DNA from: Mycolicibacter heraklionensis
GTDB lineage: Bacteria > Actinomycetota > Actinomycetes > Mycobacteriales > Mycobacteriaceae
Direction: 5' to 3'
Length of the DNA stretch: 64,000 bases
Assembly (NCBI RefSeq): GCF_019645815.1
Contig: NZ_CP080997.1
Coordinates: 1,616,880 to 1,680,879 of the forward strand
In this document: positions 34,773-44,068 of the stretch, in pieces
Layout: each line of letters starts with the position of its first letter
Numbering within the stretch: position 1 is the stretch's first letter
Program-made: the position numbers and the translations under genes
The notes under the pieces: model-generated
Databases searched by the model: none
What the model saw: only the letters and a program-made list of their open reading frames with translations
What the model was told of the DNA's origin: nothing

Positions 34773-37123
34773 CGACATCATCGGCCACCGACCCCTCGGG
34801 ATCCACCGCAACCGCTGACACGCTGGTCCTGGCCTATGTGTCGTCGCCGGTGGAGGCCGACCTCGTTCACGAGTGGCTGGAGCGCTACCGCGACGGCCGG
34901 ACCGACGCCCGTATCGAGCTGCTGCAGCTGGACCCGTCCCAGCGGTCGCCCGGGGCGATGGCTCGATTGGTCGGGCACCTGGAACGCGACGAGCGGCGGT
35001 CTATCCTGCCGGTGCGCGTGTTCTGGATGCCCCGTGCCGAAGCGTCCGCCCTGAAGCGGGTGATCGCGTTGCTGCCGGGCCGCAATCCCTACCGGCCCAG
35101 TGAACGCCAACAACGCCAGATCCTGCGCACCGAGTCGTCGCTGGCCCGTGTGGTGGTTGGTGAGCCGGCCAGCGTCGCCGACCTGCGCAGCCAGTGGAGT
35201 GAGAATACCGTCGGTGAAAATCCGCGGGACTTCGCGCATTTCGTCACTCGCCGCGCGGTGCTGGCGCTGGAGCGCGCGGAGAACCGGATCCTGGGCCCGC
35301 AGTACAAATCGCCGCGCCTGGTGAAACCGGAGATCTTGGCGTCCACCCGATTTCGTGAGGGACTGCAAGCCATTCCGGGCGCCACGGTCGACGAGGCCGG
35401 CAAGATGCTCGATGAGCTGTCCACCGGCTGGAGCCGGGTGTCGGTCGACATGGTCGCCGTCTTGACCCGGATGCTCAGCCGCGGCTTCGACCCCGAGATC
35501 GACTACGACGAGTATCAGGTCGCCGCGCTGCGCACCGCCCTGGAGAACCACCCCGCGGTGCTGCTGTTCTCCCACCGGTCCTACATCGACGGGGCGGTCA
35601 TGCCGGTGGCGATGCAGGAGAACCGGCTGCCCCCGGTCCACGTCTTCGCCGGCATCAACCTCTCGTTCGGATTGATGGGGCCGCTGCTGCGACGCTCCGG
35701 GGTCATCTTCATCCGCCGCAGCATCGGCAACAACCCGCTCTACAAATACGTGCTCAAGGAGTACGTCGGCTATGTGATGGAGAAGCGGTTCAACCTGAGC
35801 TGGTCCATCGAGGGAACCCGGTCGCGCACCGGCAAGATGCTGCCGCCCAAGCTCGGGCTGATGACCTACGTCGCCGATGCCTATCTGGACAACCGCACTG
35901 AAGATGTTCTTCTGCAGGGCGTTTCGATCAGCTTCGACCAGCTGCACGAGACCGACGAGTATGCCGCCTACGCCCGGGGCGGGGAGAAGACCCCCGAGGG
36001 CATCCGCTGGCTCTACCGGTTCATCAAGGCCCAGGGCGAACGCAACTACGGCAAGATCTACGTGCGTTTCCCCGAGGCCGTGTCGATGCGCCAGTACCTC
36101 GGCGCCCCCGACAGCCCGACGGCGACCGATCCGGACGCCAAGCGGCTGGCCATGCAGAAGATGGCCATCGAGGTGGCCTGGCGGATCCAGCGCGTCACCC
36201 CGATCAGCGCGACCGGTCTGGTGTCGGCGCTGCTGCTGACCACGCACGGGCTGGCGTTGACGCTCGACCAGATCCACCATTCGCTGCAGGCCGGGCTCGA
36301 TTATCTGGAACGCAAGCAGACCCCGATCTCCACCAGCGCGTTGCGGCTGCGCAGCCGCGACGGGGTACGCGCGGCGGTGGATGCGCTGTCCAACGGGCAT
36401 CCGGTCACCCGCGTCGACGGCGGGCGAGAGTCGGTGTGGCGGATCGCCCCCGAGGACGAACACGCCGCGTCGTTCTACCGCAACTCGGTGATCCACGCCT
36501 TCCTGGAGACCTCGATCGTCGAGCTGGCCCTGGCGCACGCCGGCCGCGGTGAAGGCGACCGGCTGGACGCGTTCTGGACGCAGGCGATGCGGCTGCGGGA
36601 CCTGCTCAAGTTCGACTTCTACTTCGCCGACTCGGCGTCGTTCCGCGACAACATCGCCGAGGAGATGTCCTGGTTCGACAATTGGGAGGCGCGGGTTGCC
36701 GCGGGTGGCGCCGAGAGCGACGGCATCCTGTCGGAGAAGACGCCGGTGACCTCCGACGTCATGCTGCGGGTGTTCTTCGAGTCCTACGCGATCGTCGCCG
36801 ACGTGCTCTGCGACGCACCGGCCGACATCGGCGAGAACGAACTGACCCAGTTGGCGCTGGGGGTCGGCCGCCAGTACGTGGCGCAGGGCCGTGTCCGCAG
36901 CAGTGAGTCGGTGTCCACCCTGCTGTTCGCGACCGCATGTCAGGTAGTCGCCGACCAGGGCCTGCTGGAACCCGCGCCGGATCTGACTGGGCGACGCAAA
37001 GCGTTCCGGGCTGAATTGCGCCGGATCCTGCAGGACTCCGACCACATCGCCCGCATCGCCCGGGAGGCGTTCGCCGCCCGGGACATGGAGGTGCGGCGGC
37101 ATTGGCGGGGGATAGGCAGGTAG
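34769..37123 (+). CDS. plsB2: glycerol-3-phosphate acyltransferase PlsB2
   Basis: The 784-residue PlsB family enzyme acylates the sn-1 position of glycerol-3-phosphate, the first step of phospholipid and triacylglycerol synthesis. The acyltransferase motifs are FSHRSYIDG (HxxxxD, about 270), [12 protein letters not shown] (about 312) and [11 protein letters not shown] (about 350). GTG 34769 overlaps plsC by 4 bases. Together with WS/DGAT it provides the first and last acylations of one lipid pathway in one operon. Confidence 0.9.
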   Translation: MTTSSATDPSGSTATADTLVLAYVSSPVEADLVHEWLERYRDGRTDARIELLQLDPSQRSPGAMARLVGHLERDERRSILPVRVFWMPRAEASALKRVIALLPGRNPYRPSERQQRQILRTESSLARVVVGEPASVADLRSQWSENTVGENPRDFAHFVTRRAVLALERAENRILGPQYKSPRLVKPEILASTRFREGLQAIPGATVDEAGKMLDELSTGWSRVSVDMVAVLTRMLSRGFDPEIDYDEYQVAALRTALENHPAVLLFSHRSYIDGAVMPVAMQENRLPPVHVFAGINLSFGLMGPLLRRSGVIFIRRSIGNNPLYKYVLKEYVGYVMEKRFNLSWSIEGTRSRTGKMLPPKLGLMTYVADAYLDNRTEDVLLQGVSISFDQLHETDEYAAYARGGEKTPEGIRWLYRFIKAQGERNYGKIYVRFPEAVSMRQYLGAPDSPTATDPDAKRLAMQKMAIEVAWRIQRVTPISATGLVSALLLTTHGLALTLDQIHHSLQAGLDYLERKQTPISTSALRLRSRDGVRAAVDALSNGHPVTRVDGGRESVWRIAPEDEHAASFYRNSVIHAFLETSIVELALAHAGRGEGDRLDAFWTQAMRLRDLLKFDFYFADSASFRDNIAEEMSWFDNWEARVAAGGAESDGILSEKTPVTSDVMLRVFFESYAIVADVLCDAPADIGENELTQLALGVGRQYVAQGRVRSSESVSTLLFATACQVVADQGLLEPAPDLTGRRKAFRAELRRILQDSDHIARIAREAFAARDMEVRRHWRGIGR

Positions 37124-37190
37124 CAGGACGGGCCGGACCGTCGCCCGCCTGGTATGCGGCGCGGCGGGCGCGCACCATACCCTGGGAGCC

Positions 37191-39203
37191 ATGACGGCGA
37201 TTTCGGCGACCCGCAGCCGCGCGGCGATCTTGGTGCCGATGCTTGCCGGGCTGGCGATCCTGGCCGGGTGTACCGCCGCCGGGATCGGTGCGCTGTCGTT
37301 GGCCGATGCCCTGACCGCGACCGGTCTGCCCGACCCGGGTCCGGTGACCACGCTGGGGCTGCCGTTCGTGCGGGCGGCCGGCGAAATGGCGGCGGTGCTG
37401 GCGGTGGGATCGTTTCTGCTCGCGGCTTTCCTGGTGCCGCCGCAGCAAAGCGGGGTACTCGACGCCGCCGGCTACCGCGCGCTGCGCTTGGGCACCGCGG
37501 CGTCGGGAACGTGGGCGGTGTGCGCCGCGCTGCTGGTTCCGCTGACGATCTCGGATGTCTCCGGCCACCCGCTGTCCGAGTTCCTCGACCCAGCGACGGC
37601 CTGGTCGTTTGCCGGGCTGGTCGACACCGCGTCGGCCTGGCGGTGGACCGCGCTGCTGGCTGCGGTGGTGACCCTGGCGAGTCTGCCCGTGCTGCGCTGG
37701 TCCTGGACACCGGTGCTGCTGGCCGGTTCGCTGCTGACACTGATCCCGTTGGGGTTGACCGGGCACTCTGCCGCCGGCGGGTCACACGACCTGGCCACCA
37801 ACAGCCTGCTCATCCACCTGGTCGCCGCGGGCCTGTGGGCCGGCGGCCTGCTCGCGCTGCTGGTGCACGCGCTGCGCGGCGGGGAACACGCCGACCTGGC
37901 AGCCCGGCGATTCTCCACCGTGGCGTTGTGGTGCTTCGTGGCGATGGGCCTGTCGGGGGTGCTCAACGCACTGGTGCGGCTGACCCCCGCCGAGCTGCTG
38001 ACCAGCCCGTACGGCCGGCTGGTGGTGGTCAAGTTCGTCGCCCTGTGTGTGCTCGGCGCCCTCGGTGTGGGGCAGCGGCGCCGTGGAGTGGCGGCGCTGC
38101 AGAAAGATCCCAATAAGCGCGCCCCGCTGATCCGGCTGGCGCTGACGGAGGCCGTTGTCTTCGCGCTCACCTTCGGTGTCGCGGTGGGGTTGGGGCGCAC
38201 CCCGCCACCCCCGCCGGCGGTGCTCAACCCGTCGGTCCCGATGGTCAAGATCGGCTACGACTTGGCCGGCCCGCCGACCGTGGCGCGGATCCTGTTCGAC
38301 TGGCGATTCGACGTCGTCTTCGGCACCGCCGCGATAGTCCTGGCCGGCGTGTATCTGGCCGGGGTGCTGCGGCTGCGACGCCGCGGCGACGCCTGGCCCG
38401 CGGGCCGCACGACCGCCTGGCTGCTGGGCTGTGCGACCCTGCTGTTCGCCACCTCGTCGGGCACCGGCCGCTACATGCCGGCGATGTTCAGCATGCACAT
38501 GGCCGTGCACATGCTGCTGTCGATGCTGGTGCCGATCCTGCTTGTGCTGGGCGGACCGACCACGCTGGCGCTGCGGGCGCTGCCGGTCGCCGGTCGCGGT
38601 GAGCCGCCAGGGATGCGGGAGTGGTTGCTGGCCGCGCTGCACAGCCGGGTCTCCCGGTTCCTCACCAATCCGATCATCGCGGCGGTGATCTTCGTCGTCG
38701 GCTTTTACGGGCTCTACTTCAGCAGCCTGTTCGACTCGATCGCCGGCAGCCATGCCGGCCACCTGGCGATGAACATCCACTTCATCCTCAGCGGCTACCT
38801 CTTCTATTGGGTCGTGATCGGCGTGGACCCCACCCCCCGGCCCGTCTCACCGCTGGCCAAGCTGGCGGTGGTGTTCGCCTCGCTGCCGCTGCACGGCTTC
38901 TTCGGGGTCTTCCTGATGGGCATGCACAAGGTGCTCGGGGAGTGGTTCTACGGTGCGCTGGGCTTGCCCTGGCACACCGACTTGGCTGGAGACCAGCACC
39001 TGGGCGGCGGCATCACCTGGTCGGCAGGCGAATTGCCGCTGCTGATGGTGATGATTGCGCTACTGGTGCAGTGGCATCGCAGTGACCGGCGCACCGCAAA
39101 GCGACTCGACCGCGCCGCCGACCGGGATGACGACGCCGACCTGGCCGCCTACAACGCGATGCTGGCCGAGATGGCCCGCCGCGACGGGACGGTGCAGCGC
39201 TGA
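37191..39203 (+). CDS. CopD-CtaG fusion membrane protein
   Basis: The 670-residue polytopic protein has about 14-15 membrane helices. The N-terminal half is CopD-like (copper resistance/transport; LIHLVAAGLWAGGLLALLVH, MGLSGVLNALVRLT). The C-terminal half matches the caa3-type CtaG cytochrome oxidase assembly domain: RYMPAMFSMHMAVHMLLSML, then NIHFILSGYLFYWVVIGVDP and LPLHGFFGVFLMG with conserved His and Met. Mycobacteria have such fusions elsewhere (Rv0102). It probably handles copper for respiratory or other cuproenzymes. It ends 19 bases from a convergent tetR. Confidence 0.85.
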   Translation: MTAISATRSRAAILVPMLAGLAILAGCTAAGIGALSLADALTATGLPDPGPVTTLGLPFVRAAGEMAAVLAVGSFLLAAFLVPPQQSGVLDAAGYRALRLGTAASGTWAVCAALLVPLTISDVSGHPLSEFLDPATAWSFAGLVDTASAWRWTALLAAVVTLASLPVLRWSWTPVLLAGSLLTLIPLGLTGHSAAGGSHDLATNSLLIHLVAAGLWAGGLLALLVHALRGGEHADLAARRFSTVALWCFVAMGLSGVLNALVRLTPAELLTSPYGRLVVVKFVALCVLGALGVGQRRRGVAALQKDPNKRAPLIRLALTEAVVFALTFGVAVGLGRTPPPPPAVLNPSVPMVKIGYDLAGPPTVARILFDWRFDVVFGTAAIVLAGVYLAGVLRLRRRGDAWPAGRTTAWLLGCATLLFATSSGTGRYMPAMFSMHMAVHMLLSMLVPILLVLGGPTTLALRALPVAGRGEPPGMREWLLAALHSRVSRFLTNPIIAAVIFVVGFYGLYFSSLFDSIAGSHAGHLAMNIHFILSGYLFYWVVIGVDPTPRPVSPLAKLAVVFASLPLHGFFGVFLMGMHKVLGEWFYGALGLPWHTDLAGDQHLGGGITWSAGELPLLMVMIALLVQWHRSDRRTAKRLDRAADRDDDADLAAYNAMLAEMARRDGTVQR

Positions 39204-39222
39204 CCCCGCGACGACGGCCGGC

Positions 39223-39801
39223 CTAGCCGATCTGACCGGCTGCGGCGCGCACGGCCGCGCGCACGTGATCGGCGACGACCTGCGCGGACGAGGTGTCGAG
39301 TTTGCCGTCGAGGTGCAAGAAGGCCAGGCCGTGCACCAGTCCCCACACGGCGGTGGCCATGGCTTCCGGATCGGCCGATGGAAACACCTGCTGCACAATC
39401 GAGTTCAGATATTCCTGGATCGCGGTGACCGCATCCACCCGCTCGGTGTTACTCGGGTCGCACTGCTCGGTGAACATCACCCGGAAGAGCCCGGGCCGGC
39501 TCAGCGCGAACTGGACGTAGGCGACGGCGATCGCAGCGAGGTCGTCCGCCGTCTTCGGCGCCGGATGCGCCGCGACCAGATCGGTGGCCAGTTCGCGATA
39601 GCCCACCGCGGCGATCGCTGACAGCAGGGCGTTTCGGTCGGCGAAGTGGCGGTAGGGCGCCGCGGTCGAGACACCGGCGCGTCGGGCAGCGGCACGCAGC
39701 GACAGTTCGGTAGCGCCGTTTTCCTCAAGGAGATCCATAGCCGCGCGTAGCAGGGTTCCGGGCAGGTCGCCGTGGTGGTAGGTCTTGGTGGACGCTGACA
39801 T
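39223..39801 (-). CDS. TetR-family regulator of the redox cluster
   Basis: The 192-residue TetR protein has the helix-turn-helix at about 18-60 (LLEENGATELSLRAAARRAG, VSTAAPYRHFADRNALLSAI) and a TetR_C_33-like ligand domain. It is divergent from an SDR gene. Two copies of an 18-base operator-like motif lie in the intergenic region (39816, 39860), and three more lie between the flavin oxidoreductase and decarboxylase genes. It is therefore the likely repressor of the whole 39.2-45.0 kb cluster. Confidence 0.85.
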   Translation of the reverse strand: MSASTKTYHHGDLPGTLLRAAMDLLEENGATELSLRAAARRAGVSTAAPYRHFADRNALLSAIAAVGYRELATDLVAAHPAPKTADDLAAIAVAYVQFALSRPGLFRVMFTEQCDPSNTERVDAVTAIQEYLNSIVQQVFPSADPEAMATAVWGLVHGLAFLHLDGKLDTSSAQVVADHVRAAVRAAAGQIG

Positions 39802-39815
39802 CTGTGGCTACCCCG

Positions 39816-39877
39816 TGTTGACGCCGCTTACATGAGCTCATAATGTTAGCAGCATGCGCGGGTAAGCGCCGCTAACA
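39816..39877. promoter_or_regulatory. two operator-like motifs in the tetR/SDR intergenic region
   Basis: TGTTGACGCCGCTTACAT (39816-39833) and, on the other strand, TGTTAGCGGCGCTTACCC (39860-39877) share the same 17-base imperfect palindrome, TGT-N4-CG-type core-CTTAC. They straddle the space between the divergent promoters, as expected for autoregulation and control of the SDR gene. The same motif recurs at 43933, 43965 and 44000. Confidence 0.75.
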
Positions 39878-39928
39878 TCGGTGCTCGACAGCGTGCTCGA
39901 CGGCCGCGAAGCGAAGGAGACCCTGCCC

Positions 39929-40759
39929 GTGAATGCACCCCGGACGATCGTGATCACCGGCGCCAGTGACGGCATCGGCGCCGTGGCGGCGCGTGCCTTG
40001 GCCGGGCCGGAGGTCAACCTCGTTGTCGTCGGGCGGTCGGCCCAGAAGTTGGCGCCCGTCGCCGCCGACACCGGTGCCACCGCGCTGACCGCCGATTTCG
40101 CCCATCTGGATCAGGTCCGCTCCCTGGCGCAACAGATCCGTGAGCAGGTCGGCCGCATCGACGTCCTGCTGAACAATGCGGGCGGAACGTTCGCGCCGCG
40201 GCTGCGCACCGCCGACGGTCACGAACCCAACTTCCAGATCAATCACCTCGCGCCCTTCTTGCTGACCAACCTGCTGCGCGACCGGCTGGCCGCAGCCAAC
40301 GGCGCGCTGGTGCTGAACACCTCGAGCGTCGGCAACCTGTTCGGACACGTTGACCTCGATGACCTGGACTATCGGCGTCGGCGCGCGTTCGAGACGCGTG
40401 CCTACGGCACCAGCAAACTGATGAACATCCTGTTCACCCGCGGTATTGCCGAGCGCTGGGATTCGGAGGGGATCGTCTCGGCCGCGGTGCATCCCGGTCC
40501 GGTCGCGACCAGCTTCGGCAGGGACTCATGGTTCGTCGGCCTGCTTTACCGCACCCCGCTGCGCCGCCTCGCGGCCATCACCCCGGCCCAAGGGGCCGCA
40601 CCCCTGATCGAGCTGGCCAACCGCGGCGCCGACCCGGAGATCAACGGCGTCTACTTCGACCGCCACCGAGCCCGCGGCCGCGAGAACCGCCAGGCCCACG
40701 ACCCGAAGCTCATCGACGGGCTATGGGCTATCTCCACCGACCTCGTCGGCCTGGGCTGA
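39929..40759 (+). CDS. short-chain dehydrogenase/reductase
   Basis: The 276-residue SDR has the cofactor motif TGASDGIG (about 10), NNAGG (about 84) and the catalytic pair in YGTSK (about 168). It resembles the retinol-dehydrogenase-like group (AVHPGPVATSFGRDSW). GTG 39929 follows GAAGGAG at a normal distance; an upstream GTG at 39881 lacks such a site. Its 3' end overlaps the convergent nitroreductase by 39 bases. Regulation by the divergent TetR is likely. Confidence 0.83.
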   Translation: MNAPRTIVITGASDGIGAVAARALAGPEVNLVVVGRSAQKLAPVAADTGATALTADFAHLDQVRSLAQQIREQVGRIDVLLNNAGGTFAPRLRTADGHEPNFQINHLAPFLLTNLLRDRLAAANGALVLNTSSVGNLFGHVDLDDLDYRRRRAFETRAYGTSKLMNILFTRGIAERWDSEGIVSAAVHPGPVATSFGRDSWFVGLLYRTPLRRLAAITPAQGAAPLIELANRGADPEINGVYFDRHRARGRENRQAHDPKLIDGLWAISTDLVGLG

Positions 40760-41452
40760 TCGCCACGGCTGGTTGCCGAACCGGTCGACATGCACCACTT
40801 CGTCGATCGGCGGACGCTGGGTCGGGCCGTACCGCCCACGGGCCCAACCGATCGGGATGATGCACACCGGCGCCATCTCGGGAGGCAGCTCCAGCACGCG
40901 GCGCGTGCTGCGAACCGACCACACCGGCAGTGTCTGCAGTGAGGCGCCCAGGCCCACCGCCCGGCACGCCAGGAGCAGGTTCTGCACTGCGGGATAGACC
41001 GACCCATAGAACGACGAGACCCTGATCTGCGGCCACCCCACCGGCCGATGCCGCAGGTTGCGCCGATAGCACGCAACGACCAGGGTCGGCAGTTCATGGT
41101 AGTGCTCACGCTGCCATTCGGACACCCTTAACTGGCGTCGCGTCGGTTCATCGGGGGCAGCCCGCATGGCAAGCCACCCGAACGGCTTGAACATTCGTTG
41201 GTAGCTGCGCACCAGCCGGCGCTTCTGCTCGGCGTCGTTGACAACGACGAATGCCCAGTCCTGGCTGTTCGAACTGGTGGGGGCCTTGAGTGCCAGCGCA
41301 AGCACCTCGCGCAGCACGTCGGCGTCGACGGGGTCGAAGTGCAGCCGGCGGATCGCGCGCTGGGAGCGCATGGCCTCGGCGAGCGGCATGTTCAATCCCG
41401 CGAGTGCCTCGCCGGCGTCGGGGGGTACGAACGGGCCCGGGGTGGTGTTCAT
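40721..41452 (-). CDS. nitroreductase-family flavoprotein
   Basis: The 243-residue protein has the nitroreductase FMN-binding start MRSQRAIRRLHFDPVDADVL and APTSSNSQDWAFVVV, then LLACRAVGLGASLQTLP. It would use FMN and NAD(P)H to reduce a nitro group, quinone or enone. It is the last gene of the three-gene minus-strand operon headed by the flavin oxidoreductase, and overlaps the preceding gene by 4 bases. Confidence 0.83.
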   Translation of the reverse strand: MNTTPGPFVPPDAGEALAGLNMPLAEAMRSQRAIRRLHFDPVDADVLREVLALALKAPTSSNSQDWAFVVVNDAEQKRRLVRSYQRMFKPFGWLAMRAAPDEPTRRQLRVSEWQREHYHELPTLVVACYRRNLRHRPVGWPQIRVSSFYGSVYPAVQNLLLACRAVGLGASLQTLPVWSVRSTRRVLELPPEMAPVCIIPIGWARGRYGPTQRPPIDEVVHVDRFGNQPWRSAQADEVGGDSP

Positions 41453-42645
41453 CGCTTCTCCTCGACGACACGAAATGAGATGCCGGCCTCGGTCAGCCGG
41501 CGCAGAAGGTTCTCACCCATCGCGGCGACGGTGGTCAGCTGGCCGGAAGTCTGCGGGTTGGCGTCGAATGCCAGGCACATGGCCGACTCCGCAAGCATTT
41601 TCGCGGTCTCGCCGTAGCCCGGATCACCGCCGCGCACCTGAGTGTGCACCTGCTTCCCGCCGCCCTCGCCGATGAAATCGACGGTGAACCATGAACTGGC
41701 CCTTCGCGTCTCCGACGGGCCCTCACCCTGCGGGATTCGCCTGCCGAGCACCCGCCGCAGCCGCGGCACCTGCGCGGCGGCGACGAACGCGCCGACGCCC
41801 GCGAGGGCAGCGGCCAGCGTGGTGGCCCGCTGGAGTCCCGCGTAGTGGGTGTAGGTGAAGTCGGGGCCGTAGTCGGCGCGAGCGGCTGCGGATCGCTGCA
41901 CGATCTGGGGATCGACCGTGGGCAGGGGCAGCAGCCACACGCCGAGTTCGGCATCGCGGCGCGGAACTCCGACACGGGCCCGCGTCCGGCGGCCATCGGT
42001 GCGCGGCTCGGCCTTCTTGCGTGCCACTTCGACCTGGCGCATCTGTCGCAGCCGCGACATCTGTGCCAGCGCGGAGTGCAAAGTGCCGCCGGAGATCATC
42101 ATGTCGGCGCGCACCACGCCCCGCACCCGCAGCGGTACCCCGTCGGGCAGGTGCGTGACGGTGAAGAAGGCGCCCAAATCGTGTGGGATGGAGTCGAATC
42201 CGCAGGCGTGCACCAGCCGGGCACCGGTCTGCAGAGCCCTGGCGTGGTGGTTCAGATACATCCGGTCGATGAACTCCGGCTCGCCGGTGAGGTCCAGGTA
42301 GTCGGTGCCGGCCGCGGCGCACGCCGCCACCAGCGGCTCGCCGTGCTCCAGGTACGGGCCGACCGTGGCGATCACCACCCGGGCCGATTCGGCCACCGCG
42401 CGCAGCGAATCCGGATCACCGGTGTCGGCAAGCAGGAGCGGCAGCTGGGCGGCGGCCGGGTTGATGGCAGCCAGCCGGTCGCGCACCGCTTCGAGCTTGG
42501 CCTGGTTGCGCCCGGCCAGGGCCCACCGGGCATCGGCCGGAAGATGGGCCGCGAGGTAGTCGGCGGTGAGGCCGCCGGTGAAGCCGGTGGCGCCGAAGAT
42601 CACCAGATCGAAAGGGCGGCGGTCAGTTTGGTCAGGGATGCTCAT
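41449..42645 (-). CDS. saccharopine dehydrogenase-like/trans-acting enoyl reductase family protein
   Basis: The 398-residue protein begins with a Rossmann segment (FDLVIFGATGFTGGLTADYL) and contains GTDYLDLTGEPEFIDRMY and HACGFDSIPHDLGA, the hallmarks of the mycobacterial family that includes the phthiocerol trans-acting enoyl reductase and Rv2449c. Members reduce enoyl intermediates or have unknown substrates. It is the second gene of the operon, 27 bases after the flavin oxidoreductase and 4 bases overlapped with the nitroreductase, suggesting a reductive pathway. Confidence 0.82.
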   Translation of the reverse strand: MSIPDQTDRRPFDLVIFGATGFTGGLTADYLAAHLPADARWALAGRNQAKLEAVRDRLAAINPAAAQLPLLLADTGDPDSLRAVAESARVVIATVGPYLEHGEPLVAACAAAGTDYLDLTGEPEFIDRMYLNHHARALQTGARLVHACGFDSIPHDLGAFFTVTHLPDGVPLRVRGVVRADMMISGGTLHSALAQMSRLRQMRQVEVARKKAEPRTDGRRTRARVGVPRRDAELGVWLLPLPTVDPQIVQRSAAARADYGPDFTYTHYAGLQRATTLAAALAGVGAFVAAAQVPRLRRVLGRRIPQGEGPSETRRASSWFTVDFIGEGGGKQVHTQVRGGDPGYGETAKMLAESAMCLAFDANPQTSGQLTTVAAMGENLLRRLTEAGISFRVVEEKR

Positions 42646-42672
42646 GTTCCATTCTTCGTCGGGTGGAGTCGG

Positions 42673-43911
42673 TCAGGCGGCACGGGCGTGCAGCCAGCTG
42701 TGGTAACGACGCAGGGCACGGCGCCGCAAGACGGCCTCCTGCGCGTAGGCGGCAAACGGATGCACCCTGGGTCGGGGTTGTTTGCCCTTGCCCAGCCGGC
42801 GCAGCTGATAACGGACACGGGCCATGCTGATGGCCGACGCGGCGGCCTTGTCCTTGACAGTGACCGGCCCGAGTTCGACCGCGGCGTCGGCACCGGCACG
42901 CCACTTGTTCGGCAGATCGGGATCGACGGCCAGCGCGGTCCCCATGCCGACCAGGTCGATACCGCCGGCGAGGACTTCGTCGGCCACCGATCGGCGGACG
43001 ATGCCGCCGGTCAGCATCAGCGGCAGCGGACTGGACTGGGCGAGTTCCTCGGCGAGGGTGAGGAAGTACGCCTCGCGGGCTCGAGTCCGCTCGTCGGTGG
43101 CCTGACCGGTCATGGCGGGGCTTTCGTAGCTGCCGCCGGAGAGTTCGACCACGTCGACCCCGAGGGGCGCCAGCAGCTGGATCACGGTCGCGGCGTCGTC
43201 GGCGTCGAAGCCACCACGCTGGAAGTCGGCCGAGTTCAGCTTGACCGCCACGGTGAACGCGGGAGACACCGACGACCTGACCGCGCGAACGATATCGAGC
43301 AGCAGCCTGGCCCGGTTCGGCAAGGATCCGCCCCACTGATCGGTGCGCTGGTTCGACAGCGGCGAGAGGAACTGCGAGAGCAGGTAGCCGTGCGCGGCAT
43401 GGATCTCTACGCCGTCGAACCCGGCCCGTTGCGCGCGCCGGGCGGTCTCGGCGAAACGTGCCACGGTCGCCTCGATCTGCTCGGCGGTCATCTCGACGGG
43501 CTGGGCCAGCCGCTTGCTGTTGCGGCCGATGTCGACCCGGATAGCCGAGGGGCCCCAGGCGACACCGGGCATGTTGGCCATCACCTGTCGACCGGGGTGG
43601 TTGATCTGCATCCACACCCGCGAGCCGCCGCTGCGGGCCGCAGCCGCCCACTGCCGGAAGGGCTCCAGCGGCGCCTGCGCGTCGAGCACGACGCCCGCCG
43701 GTCCGGTCAGCGCCTCGGCGTGGACCATCACGTTGCCGGTGATGATCAGGCCCGCACCGCCCTCGCTCCACCGCCGGTACAGCCGGAAGAGTGCCTCGTC
43801 GGGCAGTTGTCCCGCGACCGCCATGTTCTCTTCCATAGCGGCCTTGACCAAGCGGTTTTCGATGACCGAGCCGTTGGCCAGGCGCAGGGGCGTGAAGATG
43901 GTGGCGGGCAT
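42673..43911 (-). CDS. NADH:flavin oxidoreductase (old yellow enzyme family)
   Basis: The 412-residue FMN barrel enzyme shows LANGSVIENRLVKAAMEENM at the N-terminus, HAAHGYLLSQFLSPLSNQRT with WGGSLPNRARL in the middle and LTGGIVRRSVADEVLAGGID late, all family hallmarks. It lacks a C-terminal FeS/NAD domain, so it is the single-domain type, reducing activated C=C bonds. ATG 43911 follows GGAGAG; an upstream in-frame codon at 43932 borders the operator motif and is rejected. It is first in its operon, with an operator-like site at 43933-43950. Confidence 0.85.
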   Translation of the reverse strand: MPATIFTPLRLANGSVIENRLVKAAMEENMAVAGQLPDEALFRLYRRWSEGGAGLIITGNVMVHAEALTGPAGVVLDAQAPLEPFRQWAAAARSGGSRVWMQINHPGRQVMANMPGVAWGPSAIRVDIGRNSKRLAQPVEMTAEQIEATVARFAETARRAQRAGFDGVEIHAAHGYLLSQFLSPLSNQRTDQWGGSLPNRARLLLDIVRAVRSSVSPAFTVAVKLNSADFQRGGFDADDAATVIQLLAPLGVDVVELSGGSYESPAMTGQATDERTRAREAYFLTLAEELAQSSPLPLMLTGGIVRRSVADEVLAGGIDLVGMGTALAVDPDLPNKWRAGADAAVELGPVTVKDKAAASAISMARVRYQLRRLGKGKQPRPRVHPFAAYAQEAVLRRRALRRYHSWLHARAA

Positions 43912-43932
43912 CGAACTCTCCGGACGGGGCAA

Positions 43933-44017
43933 TGTTAACAGTGCTTACGTCAGCATAGGGCGCGAAGTAAGCGCCGTCAACATCGGTGTTGCCCGCAAGT
44001 GTTGACGGTGCTTACAT
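43933..44017. promoter_or_regulatory. three operator-like motifs in the OYE/decarboxylase intergenic region
   Basis: TGTTAACAGTGCTTACGT (43933-43950), TGTTGACGGCGCTTACTT on the opposite strand (43965-43982) and TGTTGACGGTGCTTACAT (44000-44017) match the motifs at 39816 and 39860. The intergenic region drives two divergent units, so three sites could control both. The TetR encoded at 39223-39801 is the probable binder. Confidence 0.78.
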
Positions 44018-44068
44018 TGGCGGCCTAGTCTGACGCCGACCCGTCCCTATCCATGAGGAGGAGCCGCC

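Noticed and set aside
41845..43938. 697-codon plus-strand frame across the OYE and saccharopine-dehydrogenase-like genes
   Set aside because: It is antisense to two genes with clear motifs and has the composition of a shadow frame.
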